Assembly (NCBI RefSeq): GCF_002849695.1
Contig: NZ_CP018937.1
Coordinates: forward strand, 930,001 to 994,000
DNA from: Bacteroides fragilis
GTDB taxonomy: Bacteria > Bacteroidota > Bacteroidia > Bacteroidales > Bacteroidaceae
Direction: 5' to 3'
DNA: 64,000 nucleotides
Position numbers and translations under genes: made by a program. The notes under the pieces were generated by a model. That model ran no database searches. It was not told the DNA's origin and was given only the letters and a program-made list of their open reading frames with translations. Shown piece after piece: positions 54,159 through 62,868 of the stretch. How positions within the stretch are numbered: position 1 is the first letter of the stretch; each line of letters opens with the position of its first letter.

Positions 54159-56531
54159 TTAATATTCAAATGTGATTCCTAATGTAGGCATTAAAGTTCC
54201 GCTTTTTTGAGAGATGTATTTCATCTTATAGCGTTGTTCGGCTATCGGAGCCGACGGATTTTCGATGACTCCCGTACTCATCAATATGTCCGGCTGGCGG
54301 AACTTGCTGTTTGTCACATTTTGCAGGTCAATGTAAAAACCGAGCATACAGCGTTTCAAATAGAATGTTTTGTCAACGCGGACATCCAGTTGACCAAAGG
54401 CCGGCAAGCGTCCTGTGTTATATTGGCCGTAATCATAATAGGGTCGTCCTTGGGCATTCCATGCCGTCACCAGAGAGGATTTGTCAATATCGTAAGGTGT
54501 GTAGGGTGCTCCGCCGATGCAACTGACCTTCATTCCCAGACTCCAGTTGTGAGGAAAGTTATAGGTTCCACTCATATTGAATATGTATCGGTTGTCCCAG
54601 GCGGAAGCTATGTATTCGGATTCTTTGTTGTTGCGGTATTCACTTTTGAATAACGTGAACGAAGAGGACAGATTCAGCTTTTTGGCTATCAGCCATTTCA
54701 TCAGTATTTCTGCTCCATATGCCCTTCCTTGTGAGGTAGAACTTAATGCTTCATTCCCGATCACTCCGTAATCGTTTCCTTTACAGGCCAGAGGTATCCC
54801 GTCGACAATAGAGAATGGTATTTTATCATATTTTTTATAGAAACCTTCAATAGATAACTCGAAGGTATTGCGTGGACGCCAACTCAGCCCTATGCTTTCC
54901 TGACTGACTCTCATGTAACGGAGGTATTTGTTGACCAGTTTGCCATTGTTATCCTTGAATCCCAATCCGGTATAAGGAGGCAACTGATAATACAGTCCGG
55001 CATTCCCGCTCAAGTAGACTCCATCCGTCAGCCGATAGGAGAGTGACAGGCGGGGAGACAACTGATCGGACATTCCCTTCATGCTGGAAGAGAAGTTGTT
55101 GGCATCAGTCCGTACTCCGAGTGAGGTGGTAAACCGTTCGTCGGGTGTAGCATAACTAATGGTTCCGAATAATCCCCAGCGCCAAAATCCCAAATAGGTA
55201 TGATAATCGAAGGTCTTGCCTCCATCGATATAAACCCGTTGGAAAGTGGTATTGGTATATTGAGAATAGTCCAGGTTAGCTCCCAAATTTACTTTCCAGT
55301 TTCCGAACGTCGAGGCATTTTCTATCCGGAACTTGGTCTCCTGTTCCACCGAGCGTAATTTCAATGACAGGTTTTCTGCACTACTTTCGTCGTTGTTCAG
55401 ATATTTGGTGTTGCGGTTATTCAGATAACTGTGGCTTATAACAACAGATTGTACATGGGCTCCGGCATAATGACGGTATACCGCTCCCAGTGTGAAGGTT
55501 TCCTGCTGAATTTTAGGTAAATAGCTGAGGATATATTCGGCTTTTTCTCCGTCGAGTTTCGTGTTCAGTTTCATGTTGTCGATGCCGCCAAGCCCCAGTA
55601 CAGTCAGTTCGTTAGTCGTATTGAAACGGGTTTTCAATTTGAATTGTGCATCTGTAAATGTAGGCAGAAATGGTAGGCCCAGCATATCGAACAGGAATTG
55701 GAGGTAAGACTGCCGTACTGAAACCAGATAGGAAGTCTTTTTGCCAAGATGTCCGTTAGATGCTAAAGATACCTCCGAGGCACCCAGTGTCGCCTTGAGT
55801 GAATTGCGTTCCATGTCGCCGTCACGCAATTTGAAGTCAAGCACCGAGCTGAGTGAATTGCCTTTGTCGGCAGGAAAGGCTCCGGTATAGAAATTCACTT
55901 CACGGATCAAGTCGGCATTGATGATTCCTACGGGACCACCCGATGCCCCTTGTGTACTGAAATGATTAATGTTAGGTATTTCCACTCCGTCCAGATAGAA
56001 TCGGTTTTCGGATGGAGAACCACCCCGGACAATCAGGTCGTTCCTGTATCCTGCCGGAGAGAAAGCAACCCCCGGATATGACTGTACGATGCGTGAAATA
56101 TCCCGGTTGGCCCCCGGACTTTTCTCGATTTCCTGCAGGCCGATGATGCGTAGTCCGACAGGACTTTCCAGATCACGCCGGAAGGGGGAGGCGGTCACTG
56201 TGACTCCTTCCAGTTCGGTCAGGTTCTCTTCCGTTTCGATTTGGATGGTAAGATCTTTAGTGGAGACAATATATTCGGGGGTAAGTACCGTTTTATATCC
56301 TACCGCAGATGCCTGAAGGCGATAAATACCGGGGGGGACTTCCTGGATGTTGAAGTGCCCTTCAGCATCTGTCACCGCTCCACGTCCCAGCCCCAAGATC
56401 AGTACATTGATAAATTCCAGTGGTTGACGGCTGGCTTTGTCAATTACAGTCCCCTTGATTTTGTGCGTTGGTTGCGCACCGGCTGCCGTGAGCAAGCCCA
56501 AAAGAAACAGGAAGAAAACAGTTTTTTTCAT
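54159..56531 (-). CDS. TonB-dependent receptor
   Basis: 790 aa. The signal peptide (ending AGAQP) is followed by a carboxypeptidase-regulatory-like domain (HKIKGTVIDKASRQPLEFINVLILG), a plug domain (LRIIGLQEIEKSPGANRDISRIVQSYPGV) and a beta-barrel ending in GITFEY. It lacks an STN domain and a SusD partner, so it is not a SusC protein; the ligand may be a metal complex or small molecule. The receptor is upstream of the M48 gene. The start is fixed by the signal peptide; a -7 box lies at 56566-56573. Confidence 0.92.
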   Translation of the reverse strand: MKKTVFFLFLLGLLTAAGAQPTHKIKGTVIDKASRQPLEFINVLILGLGRGAVTDAEGHFNIQEVPPGIYRLQASAVGYKTVLTPEYIVSTKDLTIQIETEENLTELEGVTVTASPFRRDLESPVGLRIIGLQEIEKSPGANRDISRIVQSYPGVAFSPAGYRNDLIVRGGSPSENRFYLDGVEIPNINHFSTQGASGGPVGIINADLIREVNFYTGAFPADKGNSLSSVLDFKLRDGDMERNSLKATLGASEVSLASNGHLGKKTSYLVSVRQSYLQFLFDMLGLPFLPTFTDAQFKLKTRFNTTNELTVLGLGGIDNMKLNTKLDGEKAEYILSYLPKIQQETFTLGAVYRHYAGAHVQSVVISHSYLNNRNTKYLNNDESSAENLSLKLRSVEQETKFRIENASTFGNWKVNLGANLDYSQYTNTTFQRVYIDGGKTFDYHTYLGFWRWGLFGTISYATPDERFTTSLGVRTDANNFSSSMKGMSDQLSPRLSLSYRLTDGVYLSGNAGLYYQLPPYTGLGFKDNNGKLVNKYLRYMRVSQESIGLSWRPRNTFELSIEGFYKKYDKIPFSIVDGIPLACKGNDYGVIGNEALSSTSQGRAYGAEILMKWLIAKKLNLSSSFTLFKSEYRNNKESEYIASAWDNRYIFNMSGTYNFPHNWSLGMKVSCIGGAPYTPYDIDKSSLVTAWNAQGRPYYDYGQYNTGRLPAFGQLDVRVDKTFYLKRCMLGFYIDLQNVTNSKFRQPDILMSTGVIENPSAPIAEQRYKMKYISQKSGTLMPTLGITFEY

Positions 56532-56565
56532 TGGCCTGGTTTCGATATACTTTGTGAATTCTGTG

Positions 56566-56573
56566 CAAAGTTA
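56566..56573 (-). promoter_or_regulatory. -7 element TAACTTTG of the TonB receptor gene
   Basis: TAACTTTG on the minus strand (56573-56566) is 35 bp before the start; no -33 TTTG at the expected distance. Confidence 0.45.
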
Positions 56574-56585
56574 TATAAAAAAGGT

Positions 56586-56615
56586 TTTGCCTCTCGTTTT
56601 TATCTGCTATTTTTG
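56586..56615 (+). promoter_or_regulatory. Predicted promoter TTTG-N18-TATTTTTG
   Basis: TTTG at 56586-56589 and TATTTTTG at 56608-56615, 18 bp apart, 23 bp before the DUF2007 start. It is divergent from the TonB receptor promoter. Confidence 0.55.
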
Positions 56616-56638
56616 TGGGGAAGTTTTAAATATAAATT

Positions 56639-57076
56639 ATGAAAACCATAAAGCTGATTACTTGTAATGATGCCGTTCAAGCTCATATCATTCAGGGAGC
56701 ACTTGCTAACGAAGGCATCGACTCTCTGTTACATAATGAAAATATGTCGACATTGTTGCGAGGTTATGTCCGTGACATCTCCGGAGTAGATGTTTTGGTG
56801 GCCGATTATGATTACGAAGCGGCCGTGCGATTGTTACAGCAGAATCAGATGATTCCTGAAGAACAGAAGTTTTGTCCTTTCTGCGGTTCGGATCAAATCA
56901 GGTTTGTTCTTAAAAAGGAGCACCGGATGAAAGCCATCAGCGCTGCCATCGCTTCTATGCTGGCAGGTGTTCCGCCGGGAGATAATCATTGGGAATATAT
57001 TTGCAGCCACTGTGGAAAAGCTTTTGAGAAACCGGTTGCGGAATTCAATCCTGTTGTTCCCGAAGTGGGGGATTAA
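56639..57076 (+). CDS. DUF2007-domain protein with a zinc-ribbon-like tail
   Basis: 145 aa, cytoplasmic. Residues 1-70 match the DUF2007 pattern (AHIIQGALANEGIDSLLHNENMS, GVDVLVADYDYEAAVRLLQQ), a small fold related to PII-type or signal-transducing proteins. The C-terminal part has two Cys pairs (CPFCGSD and CSHCGKA) that should bind zinc. No function is known. It lies 32 bp before the esterase gene and probably shares its transcript. Confidence 0.75.
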   Translation: MKTIKLITCNDAVQAHIIQGALANEGIDSLLHNENMSTLLRGYVRDISGVDVLVADYDYEAAVRLLQQNQMIPEEQKFCPFCGSDQIRFVLKKEHRMKAISAAIASMLAGVPPGDNHWEYICSHCGKAFEKPVAEFNPVVPEVGD

Positions 57077-57108
57077 CAAAGGTAAACGCTAAAAAACATA
57101 GATTAAAA

Positions 57109-57927
57109 ATGAAAAGAAGAAACTTTATTTTGGCTTGTCTGCTCTTACTCGCTTTACCTCTTAGTGCTGCAAAAGTGGATACGCTGATGGTGAAGAGCCC
57201 CTCTATGAATAAGGAGGTTCAAGTAGTGGTAGTGACTCCTGATGTTGCTTCTGGAAAACAGGCAGTGGAGTGTCCCGTGCTCTATTTGTTGCACGGTTAT
57301 GGCGGCCATGCCAAGACTTGGATTCAGATAAAACCGAATTTACCGGAAATCGCAGATGAAAAAGGGATTATTTTTGTATGTCCCGACGGGAAAGACAGTT
57401 GGTACTGGGATAGCCCCAAGAATCCGGCGTACCGGTATGAAACGTTTGTTTCTTCGGAGTTAGTGAGTTATATTGACCGGAATTATAAAACGATTGCCGA
57501 CCGTAAGGGGCGTGCCATCACCGGACTCAGTATGGGGGGACATGGGGCTATGTGGCTCGGCATCCGTCATAAAGATGTGTTTGGAGCGGCAGGAAGCACC
57601 AGTGGAGGTGTCGATATCCGCCCTTTTCCGCAGAATTGGAGTATGAACAAACAGTTGGGTGAAATGGCTTCCAATAAAAAGGTGTGGGATGAACATACGG
57701 TAGTCAATCAACTTGATAAAATTCAGAATGGCGATCTCGCTTTGATTATTGATTGTGGTGAAGATGATTTTTTTCTGAATGTAAACAAAGACTTTCATAA
57801 CCGGTTGTTGGGGCGCAAGATCAATCATGATTTTATTACCCGTCCCGGTGAACATAACGGGAAATACTGGAATAATTCCATTGATTATCAAATCCTCTTC
57901 TTCAGTAAGTTCTTTGCCAAGAAGTAG
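57109..57927 (+). CDS. Alpha/beta-hydrolase esterase, FrmB/esterase-D-like
   Basis: 272 aa. A signal peptide (ending in LSAA) is followed by an alpha/beta-hydrolase of the esterase-D type, with YLLHGYGGHAKTW, the nucleophile elbow GLSMGGHG (Ser141), GEDDF for the acid, and PGEHNGKYWNN with the His. These secreted enzymes act on acetylated or feruloylated sugars, or on S-formylglutathione in the cytosolic versions. Export suggests a carbohydrate esterase. It lies 32 bp after the DUF2007 gene. Confidence 0.85.
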   Translation: MKRRNFILACLLLLALPLSAAKVDTLMVKSPSMNKEVQVVVVTPDVASGKQAVECPVLYLLHGYGGHAKTWIQIKPNLPEIADEKGIIFVCPDGKDSWYWDSPKNPAYRYETFVSSELVSYIDRNYKTIADRKGRAITGLSMGGHGAMWLGIRHKDVFGAAGSTSGGVDIRPFPQNWSMNKQLGEMASNKKVWDEHTVVNQLDKIQNGDLALIIDCGEDDFFLNVNKDFHNRLLGRKINHDFITRPGEHNGKYWNNSIDYQILFFSKFFAKK

Positions 57928-58055
57928 GGAACAGGTGACAAAGAGTCTTCTGGGATTATAAGTGTCACTTTTCTCCCTCTGTATATGAAGCCTGGGTAGG
58001 TTTGTATGGGGCATTACTTCACTACTTCGTGAGGGCAGAGGCAAAGCCGTTCTTC

Positions 58056-58877
58056 TTATTCAATATTGATATTGATGGTTCTCGTATCTGTTTTCGTTTC
58101 ATTGTATGCATTACCGTTTATATCGATCACAGTACCCGTAGAGGTAGTCTTTGCTATGATTCCGGTTGGTTTGCCGTCTTTATCCAGTTCATAAGTGTAT
58201 TTTGTATATTCCTCCTCGTTTCCTTCCGGAGTGTTTCCGATAATCAGATACTTTGACTGGGTGCCCAACAGTCTGGCATAAATAGCGTCGGTGTGGAGGG
58301 ACAGGGGGTAAATATCACAAACCTGCAGGCAGGGAAGCTGATACAGGTTCTTCGTATTTCCCACCTGATAATTGGTTTGCTGGCCATTGGCTATGATATG
58401 GCTTAAATTTCCGTTATCGTATGCCAATTCCACAGAAGAATAAGGCGTACCGTCTATTTCTTCGTCGATCCGAGTAAGATATTCGCCGGAATATGTGAAT
58501 TTATACTTTCTGATCTGGCTGGACAATTTATAAGTGCATTCGGTGGCATATCCCGTATCTCCTAAAGTATAGGTACCCGTATTCCCGTTTTCATCCGTCA
58601 ACGTCACTTCGTTGCCGGAGTAGGAAAGAGTCACTTCGTGTGTCAGGTTCTGTCCGTAGAACTCCTGTACAGTGGTGTGGGTCGTTAATTTATTGTTATT
58701 GAATACGTAAGTATCCGTGCGGTATACATCGCCTCCGTCACTGTGCAAATTTTCCTTCAGGGTCATTTGGTTGAAATCGGGAACCGGGGGAAGATTCTGC
58801 TCTTCCTTATCATCGGTACATGCCGAAACAGCCATGACAGAAAATGATAAAAGGAAACAGTATAAAAGTTTATTCAT
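58056..58877 (-). CDS. DUF4595 lipoprotein
   Basis: 273 aa. The lipoprotein signal ends MAVSAC, followed by TDDKEEQ. The rest shows repeats of short beta-hairpins (TDTYVFNNNKLTTHTT, YTYELDKDGKPTG) in the style of Rhs/YD-repeat sequences and of the DUF4595 family of Bacteroidetes surface lipoproteins. The function is unknown. It is convergent with the esterase gene and divergent from metY. Confidence 0.72.
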   Translation of the reverse strand: MNKLLYCFLLSFSVMAVSACTDDKEEQNLPPVPDFNQMTLKENLHSDGGDVYRTDTYVFNNNKLTTHTTVQEFYGQNLTHEVTLSYSGNEVTLTDENGNTGTYTLGDTGYATECTYKLSSQIRKYKFTYSGEYLTRIDEEIDGTPYSSVELAYDNGNLSHIIANGQQTNYQVGNTKNLYQLPCLQVCDIYPLSLHTDAIYARLLGTQSKYLIIGNTPEGNEEEYTKYTYELDKDGKPTGIIAKTTSTGTVIDINGNAYNETKTDTRTININIE

Positions 58878-58964
58878 ATCAATAATGTTTTATTCGCCTG
58901 CAAATGTAGTTAATAACCTCTTTATCTACCACAATTATGGTATAAAAATGCCTTCAATGTGCGA

Positions 58965-58995
58965 TTTCTTCCCCGGTCGGATTCTTCTATCTTTG
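58965..58995 (+). promoter_or_regulatory. Predicted metY promoter, TTTC-N19-TATCTTTG
   Basis: TTTC at 58965-58968 and TATCTTTG at 58988-58995, 19 bp apart, 50 bp before the start codon. Confidence 0.55.
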
Positions 58996-59045
58996 CAACA
59001 TATAAAAATTGGACACTGACAATAAACTCTAAATATAGATAGCAA

Positions 59046-60332
59046 ATGGAAACGAAGAAATTACATTTTGAGACTTTACAACTCCATGTTGGACAAGAGA
59101 CTCCCGATCCGGCAACCGATGCACGTGCCGTACCTATTTATCAGACAACTTCCTATGTATTCCGGGATTCGGCCCACGCTGCCGCACGTTTCGGATTGCA
59201 GGACCCGGGGAATATTTATGGACGTCTTACCAATTCCACTCAGGGAGTATTGGAAGAGCGTATAGCGGTTCTCGAGGGTGGAGTAGGCGGTCTTGCCGTT
59301 GCTTCCGGAGCCGCAGCCGTGACATATGCTATCGAGAATATCACTCGTTCCGGTGACCATATTGTAGCTGCCAAGACCATTTATGGGGGCACATACAACT
59401 TGCTGGCACATACTCTGCCTACTTATGGAGTAACAACCACTTTTGTAGATCCGTCCGACCTTTTCAATTTCGAACGGGCTATTCGTGAAAATACAAAGGC
59501 GATATTTATCGAAACTCTGGGAAACCCCAATTCCAATATTATCGATATGGATGCCGTAGCCGCCATTGCCCATAAATATCGGATTCCGCTGATTGTGGAT
59601 AATACTTTCGGTACGCCTTACCTTATCCGTCCCATTGAGCATGGAGCAGATATCGTAATACATTCTGCCACTAAATTCATTGGTGGACACGGCAGTTCGT
59701 TGGGAGGGGCTATTGTCGATTCCGGTAAATTTGATTGGGTCGCTTCCGGTAAATTCCCTCAACTGACCGAACCTGATGCAAGCTATCATGGTGTACGGTT
59801 TGTAGATGCTGCCGGGGCAGCTGCCTATATTGTCCGTATACGTGCCGTACTGTTGCGCGATACGGGGGCTGCCATCAGTCCGTTCAATGCTTTTATTCTG
59901 TTACAGGGATTAGAGACTTTGTCTTTGCGTGTAGAACGACATGTAGCCAATGCTTTGAAGGTTATTGATTTTCTGGTGAACCATCCGAAGGTAGCAGCTG
60001 TTAATCATCCATCGCTGCCCGATCATCCGGATCATGCTATCTATCAGCGTTATTTCCCTGATGGAGCAGGTTCTATCTTCACTTTTGAGGTAAAAGGAGG
60101 AACGGAGGAAGCGCAGAAATTTATCGATAGTCTGCAGATATTCTCTTTGCTGGCCAATGTGGCCGATGTGAAGTCGCTGGTGATTCATCCGGCCACTACC
60201 ACACACTCGCAACTGAATGCACAGGAGTTGGCGGAGCAGGGAATTAAGCCCGGAACGGTAAGACTTTCTATCGGTACTGAACATATTGAAGATATTATTG
60301 ATGACTTGCGTCAGGCATTAGAGAAAATTTAA
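59046..60332 (+). CDS. metY: O-acetylhomoserine sulfhydrylase
   Basis: 428 aa PLP enzyme of the Cys/Met metabolism family. The PLP Lys is K210 in [12 protein letters not shown]; other landmarks are [31 protein letters not shown], and [11 protein letters not shown]. The length and the insert around [15 protein letters not shown] match MetY rather than cystathionine gamma-synthase. It uses sulfide and O-acetylhomoserine to make homocysteine. mnmA starts 3 bp after its stop. Confidence 0.92.
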   Translation: METKKLHFETLQLHVGQETPDPATDARAVPIYQTTSYVFRDSAHAAARFGLQDPGNIYGRLTNSTQGVLEERIAVLEGGVGGLAVASGAAAVTYAIENITRSGDHIVAAKTIYGGTYNLLAHTLPTYGVTTTFVDPSDLFNFERAIRENTKAIFIETLGNPNSNIIDMDAVAAIAHKYRIPLIVDNTFGTPYLIRPIEHGADIVIHSATKFIGGHGSSLGGAIVDSGKFDWVASGKFPQLTEPDASYHGVRFVDAAGAAAYIVRIRAVLLRDTGAAISPFNAFILLQGLETLSLRVERHVANALKVIDFLVNHPKVAAVNHPSLPDHPDHAIYQRYFPDGAGSIFTFEVKGGTEEAQKFIDSLQIFSLLANVADVKSLVIHPATTTHSQLNAQELAEQGIKPGTVRLSIGTEHIEDIIDDLRQALEKI

Positions 60333-60335
60333 AAA

Positions 60336-61397
60336 ATGGATATAGCAGCATTATTATCAGGAGGAGTAGACAGTTCGGTTGTGGTACACTTGCTTTGTGA
60401 GCAGGGATATAAACCTACACTTTTTTACATAAAAATAGGGATGGACGGAGCGGAATACATGGATTGTTCTGCCGAAGAGGATATCGAGTTATCTACTGCC
60501 ATAGCCCGGCGTTACGGTTTGGAACTGGAAGTTGTGGACCTGCATCGGGAATATTGGGATAATGTGGCTGCTTATGCCATCGAGAAGATACGGAAGGGAC
60601 AGACACCGAATCCGGATGTGATGTGCAATAAACTGATCAAGTTTGGATGTTTTGAACAGCAGGTAGGAAAAGATTTCGATCTTACGGCAACCGGACATTA
60701 TGCTACGACTTTGCAACTGGGGGAGAAAACTTGGTTGGGTACAGCTAAAGATCCTATAAAAGACCAGACCGATTTTCTGGCTCAGATTGATTATCTGCAA
60801 GTTTCAAAGTTACTGTTTCCGATAGGAGGACTGATGAAGCATGAAGTTCGCGAGATAGCTTTGAAGGCCGGGTTGCCCAGTGCCCGCCGGAAAGACAGCC
60901 AGGGAATTTGTTTTTTAGGCAAGATAAATTATAACGATTTCGTCCGTCGCTTTCTGGGTGAAAAAGAAGGGGCGGTGATCGAACTCGAAACAGGTAAAAA
61001 GATTGGAACCCATCGCGGCTATTGGTTTCATACCATTGGCCAGCGAAAGGGGTTGGGATTGGGGGGAGGCCCCTGGTTCGTTGTGAAAAAGGATATTCAG
61101 GATAACATTATTTACGTCTCACATGGGTACGATGCTGATAAACAGTACGGATACGAATTCAGGATGAAAGACTTCAACTTTATCACAAGTAATCCGTGGA
61201 AAGATTCGACAGGCGAGGAGGACGTTACGTTTAAGATCCGGCATACACCGGAGTTTATCAAAGGCCGTTTGATACAGGATGCAGACGGTTACCGGATTAT
61301 CTCTTCCGAGAAATTACAGGGAATTGCTCCGGGACAGTTCGGGGTGATTTATGATGCCGAATCCAGAATTTGTTTCGGGAGTGGTGAAATAAGATGA
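60336..61397 (+). CDS. mnmA: tRNA-specific 2-thiouridylase MnmA
   Basis: 353 aa. The PP-loop [12 protein letters not shown] (SGGVDSS at residues 8-14) binds ATP. The two catalytic Cys are Cys97 (PNPDVMCNK) and Cys192 (SQGICFLGK). It thiolates U34 of tRNA-Lys, -Glu and -Gln, taking sulfur from a persulfide relay. The 3-bp gap behind metY suggests coupled expression; I do not know a direct functional link beyond sulfur metabolism. Bacteroides genomes often have more than one MnmA; this may be one paralog. It converges with the LuxR-type gene. Confidence 0.93.
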   Translation: MDIAALLSGGVDSSVVVHLLCEQGYKPTLFYIKIGMDGAEYMDCSAEEDIELSTAIARRYGLELEVVDLHREYWDNVAAYAIEKIRKGQTPNPDVMCNKLIKFGCFEQQVGKDFDLTATGHYATTLQLGEKTWLGTAKDPIKDQTDFLAQIDYLQVSKLLFPIGGLMKHEVREIALKAGLPSARRKDSQGICFLGKINYNDFVRRFLGEKEGAVIELETGKKIGTHRGYWFHTIGQRKGLGLGGGPWFVVKKDIQDNIIYVSHGYDADKQYGYEFRMKDFNFITSNPWKDSTGEEDVTFKIRHTPEFIKGRLIQDADGYRIISSEKLQGIAPGQFGVIYDAESRICFGSGEIR

Positions 61398-61428
61398 TGC
61401 CTCGCCCGAAAATCTTTCTTTCGTTTTT

Positions 61429-62106
61429 TCAAATATAATATTCCGCCAAGTCAACAATGCCTGCCCGCATGGCATATTTGATGGCCTCGTGCACATTGTT
61501 CACTCCCAGTTTACGGAATATATTCTTTCGGTGACTGTTGATGGTATGGAAGCTCAGATTCTTCTCTGCGGCTATCTCTTTGGTCGTTTTTCCCAAAGCT
61601 ATTTCTTTCAGGATTATTTTTTCTGTCGGTGTAAGCAGACGGTCTTCCTGCGGCACGAAAGTATGCACGGATGAAGCAGTGTTTGTATTTCCGCTTCCCG
61701 ATAACAGCAGATTGCTTACGTGATTGCAGATAAAGCGTTCTTTGCGTGATGCGCATTGCAGAGCCGACATAATTTCTTCTTTGGAGTTATCTTTCAACAC
61801 TACTCCGAACGCATGGCTGCTGAACAAGACCTGCCTCAGGAATCCGATACTCAATTCGTCGGAGAACAAGAGCCAGTCCGACTCTTTGAATCGTTCCTGA
61901 AGGATAATCAGTTCATCCGCACCGGAAAAATCGAACAATGTATAATCTAAAATAACCACCGCTTGCGGATGAATGCGTAATAGCTGAACCAACTCTATTT
62001 TATTGTCGGCTTCCAGCAACAGGCTTACTTCTTTCTGCTTGCTTAGCAAAAACATCATTCCTGCTTTCGTGATGTCCTGGTTATCTGCGATGATATATTC
62101 TCTCAT
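61429..62106 (-). CDS. LuxR-type response regulator
   Basis: 225 aa. Residues 1-115 resemble a receiver domain (REYIIADNQDITKAGMMFLL, AVVILDYTLFDFSGADELI, VVLKDNSKEEIM) with a plausible phospho-acceptor Asp in ILDYTLF. The C-terminal LuxR/NarL helix-turn-helix is clear (LTPTEKIILKEIALGKTTKEIAAEKNLSFHTINSHRKNIFRKLGV). No histidine kinase is adjacent, so the input is unknown. It is transcribed leftwards, downstream of the DUF4251 gene but separated by a strong terminator in which its promoter seems to be embedded. Confidence 0.88.
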   Translation of the reverse strand: MREYIIADNQDITKAGMMFLLSKQKEVSLLLEADNKIELVQLLRIHPQAVVILDYTLFDFSGADELIILQERFKESDWLLFSDELSIGFLRQVLFSSHAFGVVLKDNSKEEIMSALQCASRKERFICNHVSNLLLSGSGNTNTASSVHTFVPQEDRLLTPTEKIILKEIALGKTTKEIAAEKNLSFHTINSHRKNIFRKLGVNNVHEAIKYAMRAGIVDLAEYYI

Positions 62107-62122
62107 AATCTATCCATAAAAA

Positions 62123-62168
62123 AACTCCGTTGCAAATGTACACTTTTTGTGCGATTTGCAACGGAGTT
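62123..62168 (-). terminator. Strong terminator after the DUF4251 gene
   Basis: A perfect 15-bp stem (62123-62137 with 62154-62168) with a 16-base loop; on the minus strand it is followed by seven T. It lies between the DUF4251 gene and the LuxR-type gene. Confidence 0.88.
62133..62162 (-). promoter_or_regulatory. Possible promoter of the LuxR-type gene inside the terminator hairpin
   Basis: On the minus strand GTTG (62162-62159) and TACATTTG (62140-62133) are 18 bp apart. The predicted start near 62126 leaves a 20-nt leader to the ATG at 62106. Both elements fall within or beside the hairpin arms. Confidence 0.4.
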
Positions 62169-62209
62169 ATGTGAATTAGTTACGAGTAGAGAACCACTCG
62201 TTACTTTTA

Positions 62210-62800
62210 TTACCATGAACGGCCTTTAAATACATCCGACTGACTCAGCGGAACGAGGTTACCGCTCAGAGTTAATGTATTGGAGTTGAAGTTCGGGTTA
62301 ATGGTTACAGTAGCGTTATTTCCACCGTTGGTCAATGTGATAAATACCTGAGCCGAGATACCGATACCCTGTACGCTGAAGTTACAGTTTACGTTTCCTC
62401 TTTTATCGGTAGTCACTTTTACGTCCGAAGTAGTTCCATCCACAGTTACACCACCAATTCCGTTAGGGCCGGGGTACGGAGTGTTGAATGCCACCTGCAC
62501 AGTTGCTCTCTGTCCATTCAGCATCACAAAGTTAGTGTTTGACGACACGAAAGCGGTCTGGCCACGTTTGAAAATCACTTGGTCAGCTTCCAATACAAAC
62601 TGTTTGTCTTTGATAGCTTGTACGGCTTGTTGATACGCTACTTGGTCGGCAGCCTGTTCTTCGGCTTTCAGTCTGGCTCTTTCGGCGTCTCTTTGTGCCT
62701 TGCGGTCTGCCCGACGCACCTCCCTGTTAGACTCTTGTGCATACATCATGGTCGATGCACTTACTAATACCAATGCTACTAATGCAATAAACTTTTTCAT
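62210..62800 (-). CDS. DUF4251 family exported protein
   Basis: 196 aa with a signal peptide (ending MMYAQ). A charged helical stretch (residues about 25-65) precedes the conserved part (FVLEADQVIFKRGQTAFVSSNTNFVMLNGQRATVQV). DUF4251 proteins are periplasmic or outer-membrane proteins of Bacteroidetes with unknown function. The gene is followed by a strong terminator. Confidence 0.8.
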   Translation of the reverse strand: MKKFIALVALVLVSASTMMYAQESNREVRRADRKAQRDAERARLKAEEQAADQVAYQQAVQAIKDKQFVLEADQVIFKRGQTAFVSSNTNFVMLNGQRATVQVAFNTPYPGPNGIGGVTVDGTTSDVKVTTDKRGNVNCNFSVQGIGISAQVFITLTNGGNNATVTINPNFNSNTLTLSGNLVPLSQSDVFKGRSW

Positions 62801-62827
62801 AACTTTTTTTTGTTTAGGTTTAAAACT

Positions 62828-62852
62828 GTTGTTCGTTTATTCCAAGAACAAC
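62828..62852 (-). terminator. Probable terminator of the NhaC-type gene
   Basis: GTTGTTC (62828-62834) pairs with GAACAAC (62846-62852); on the minus strand the stem is followed by AGTTTTAAACC, a modest T-tract. Confidence 0.5.
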
Positions 62853-62868
62853 TCCCTTTTCAGATTGT

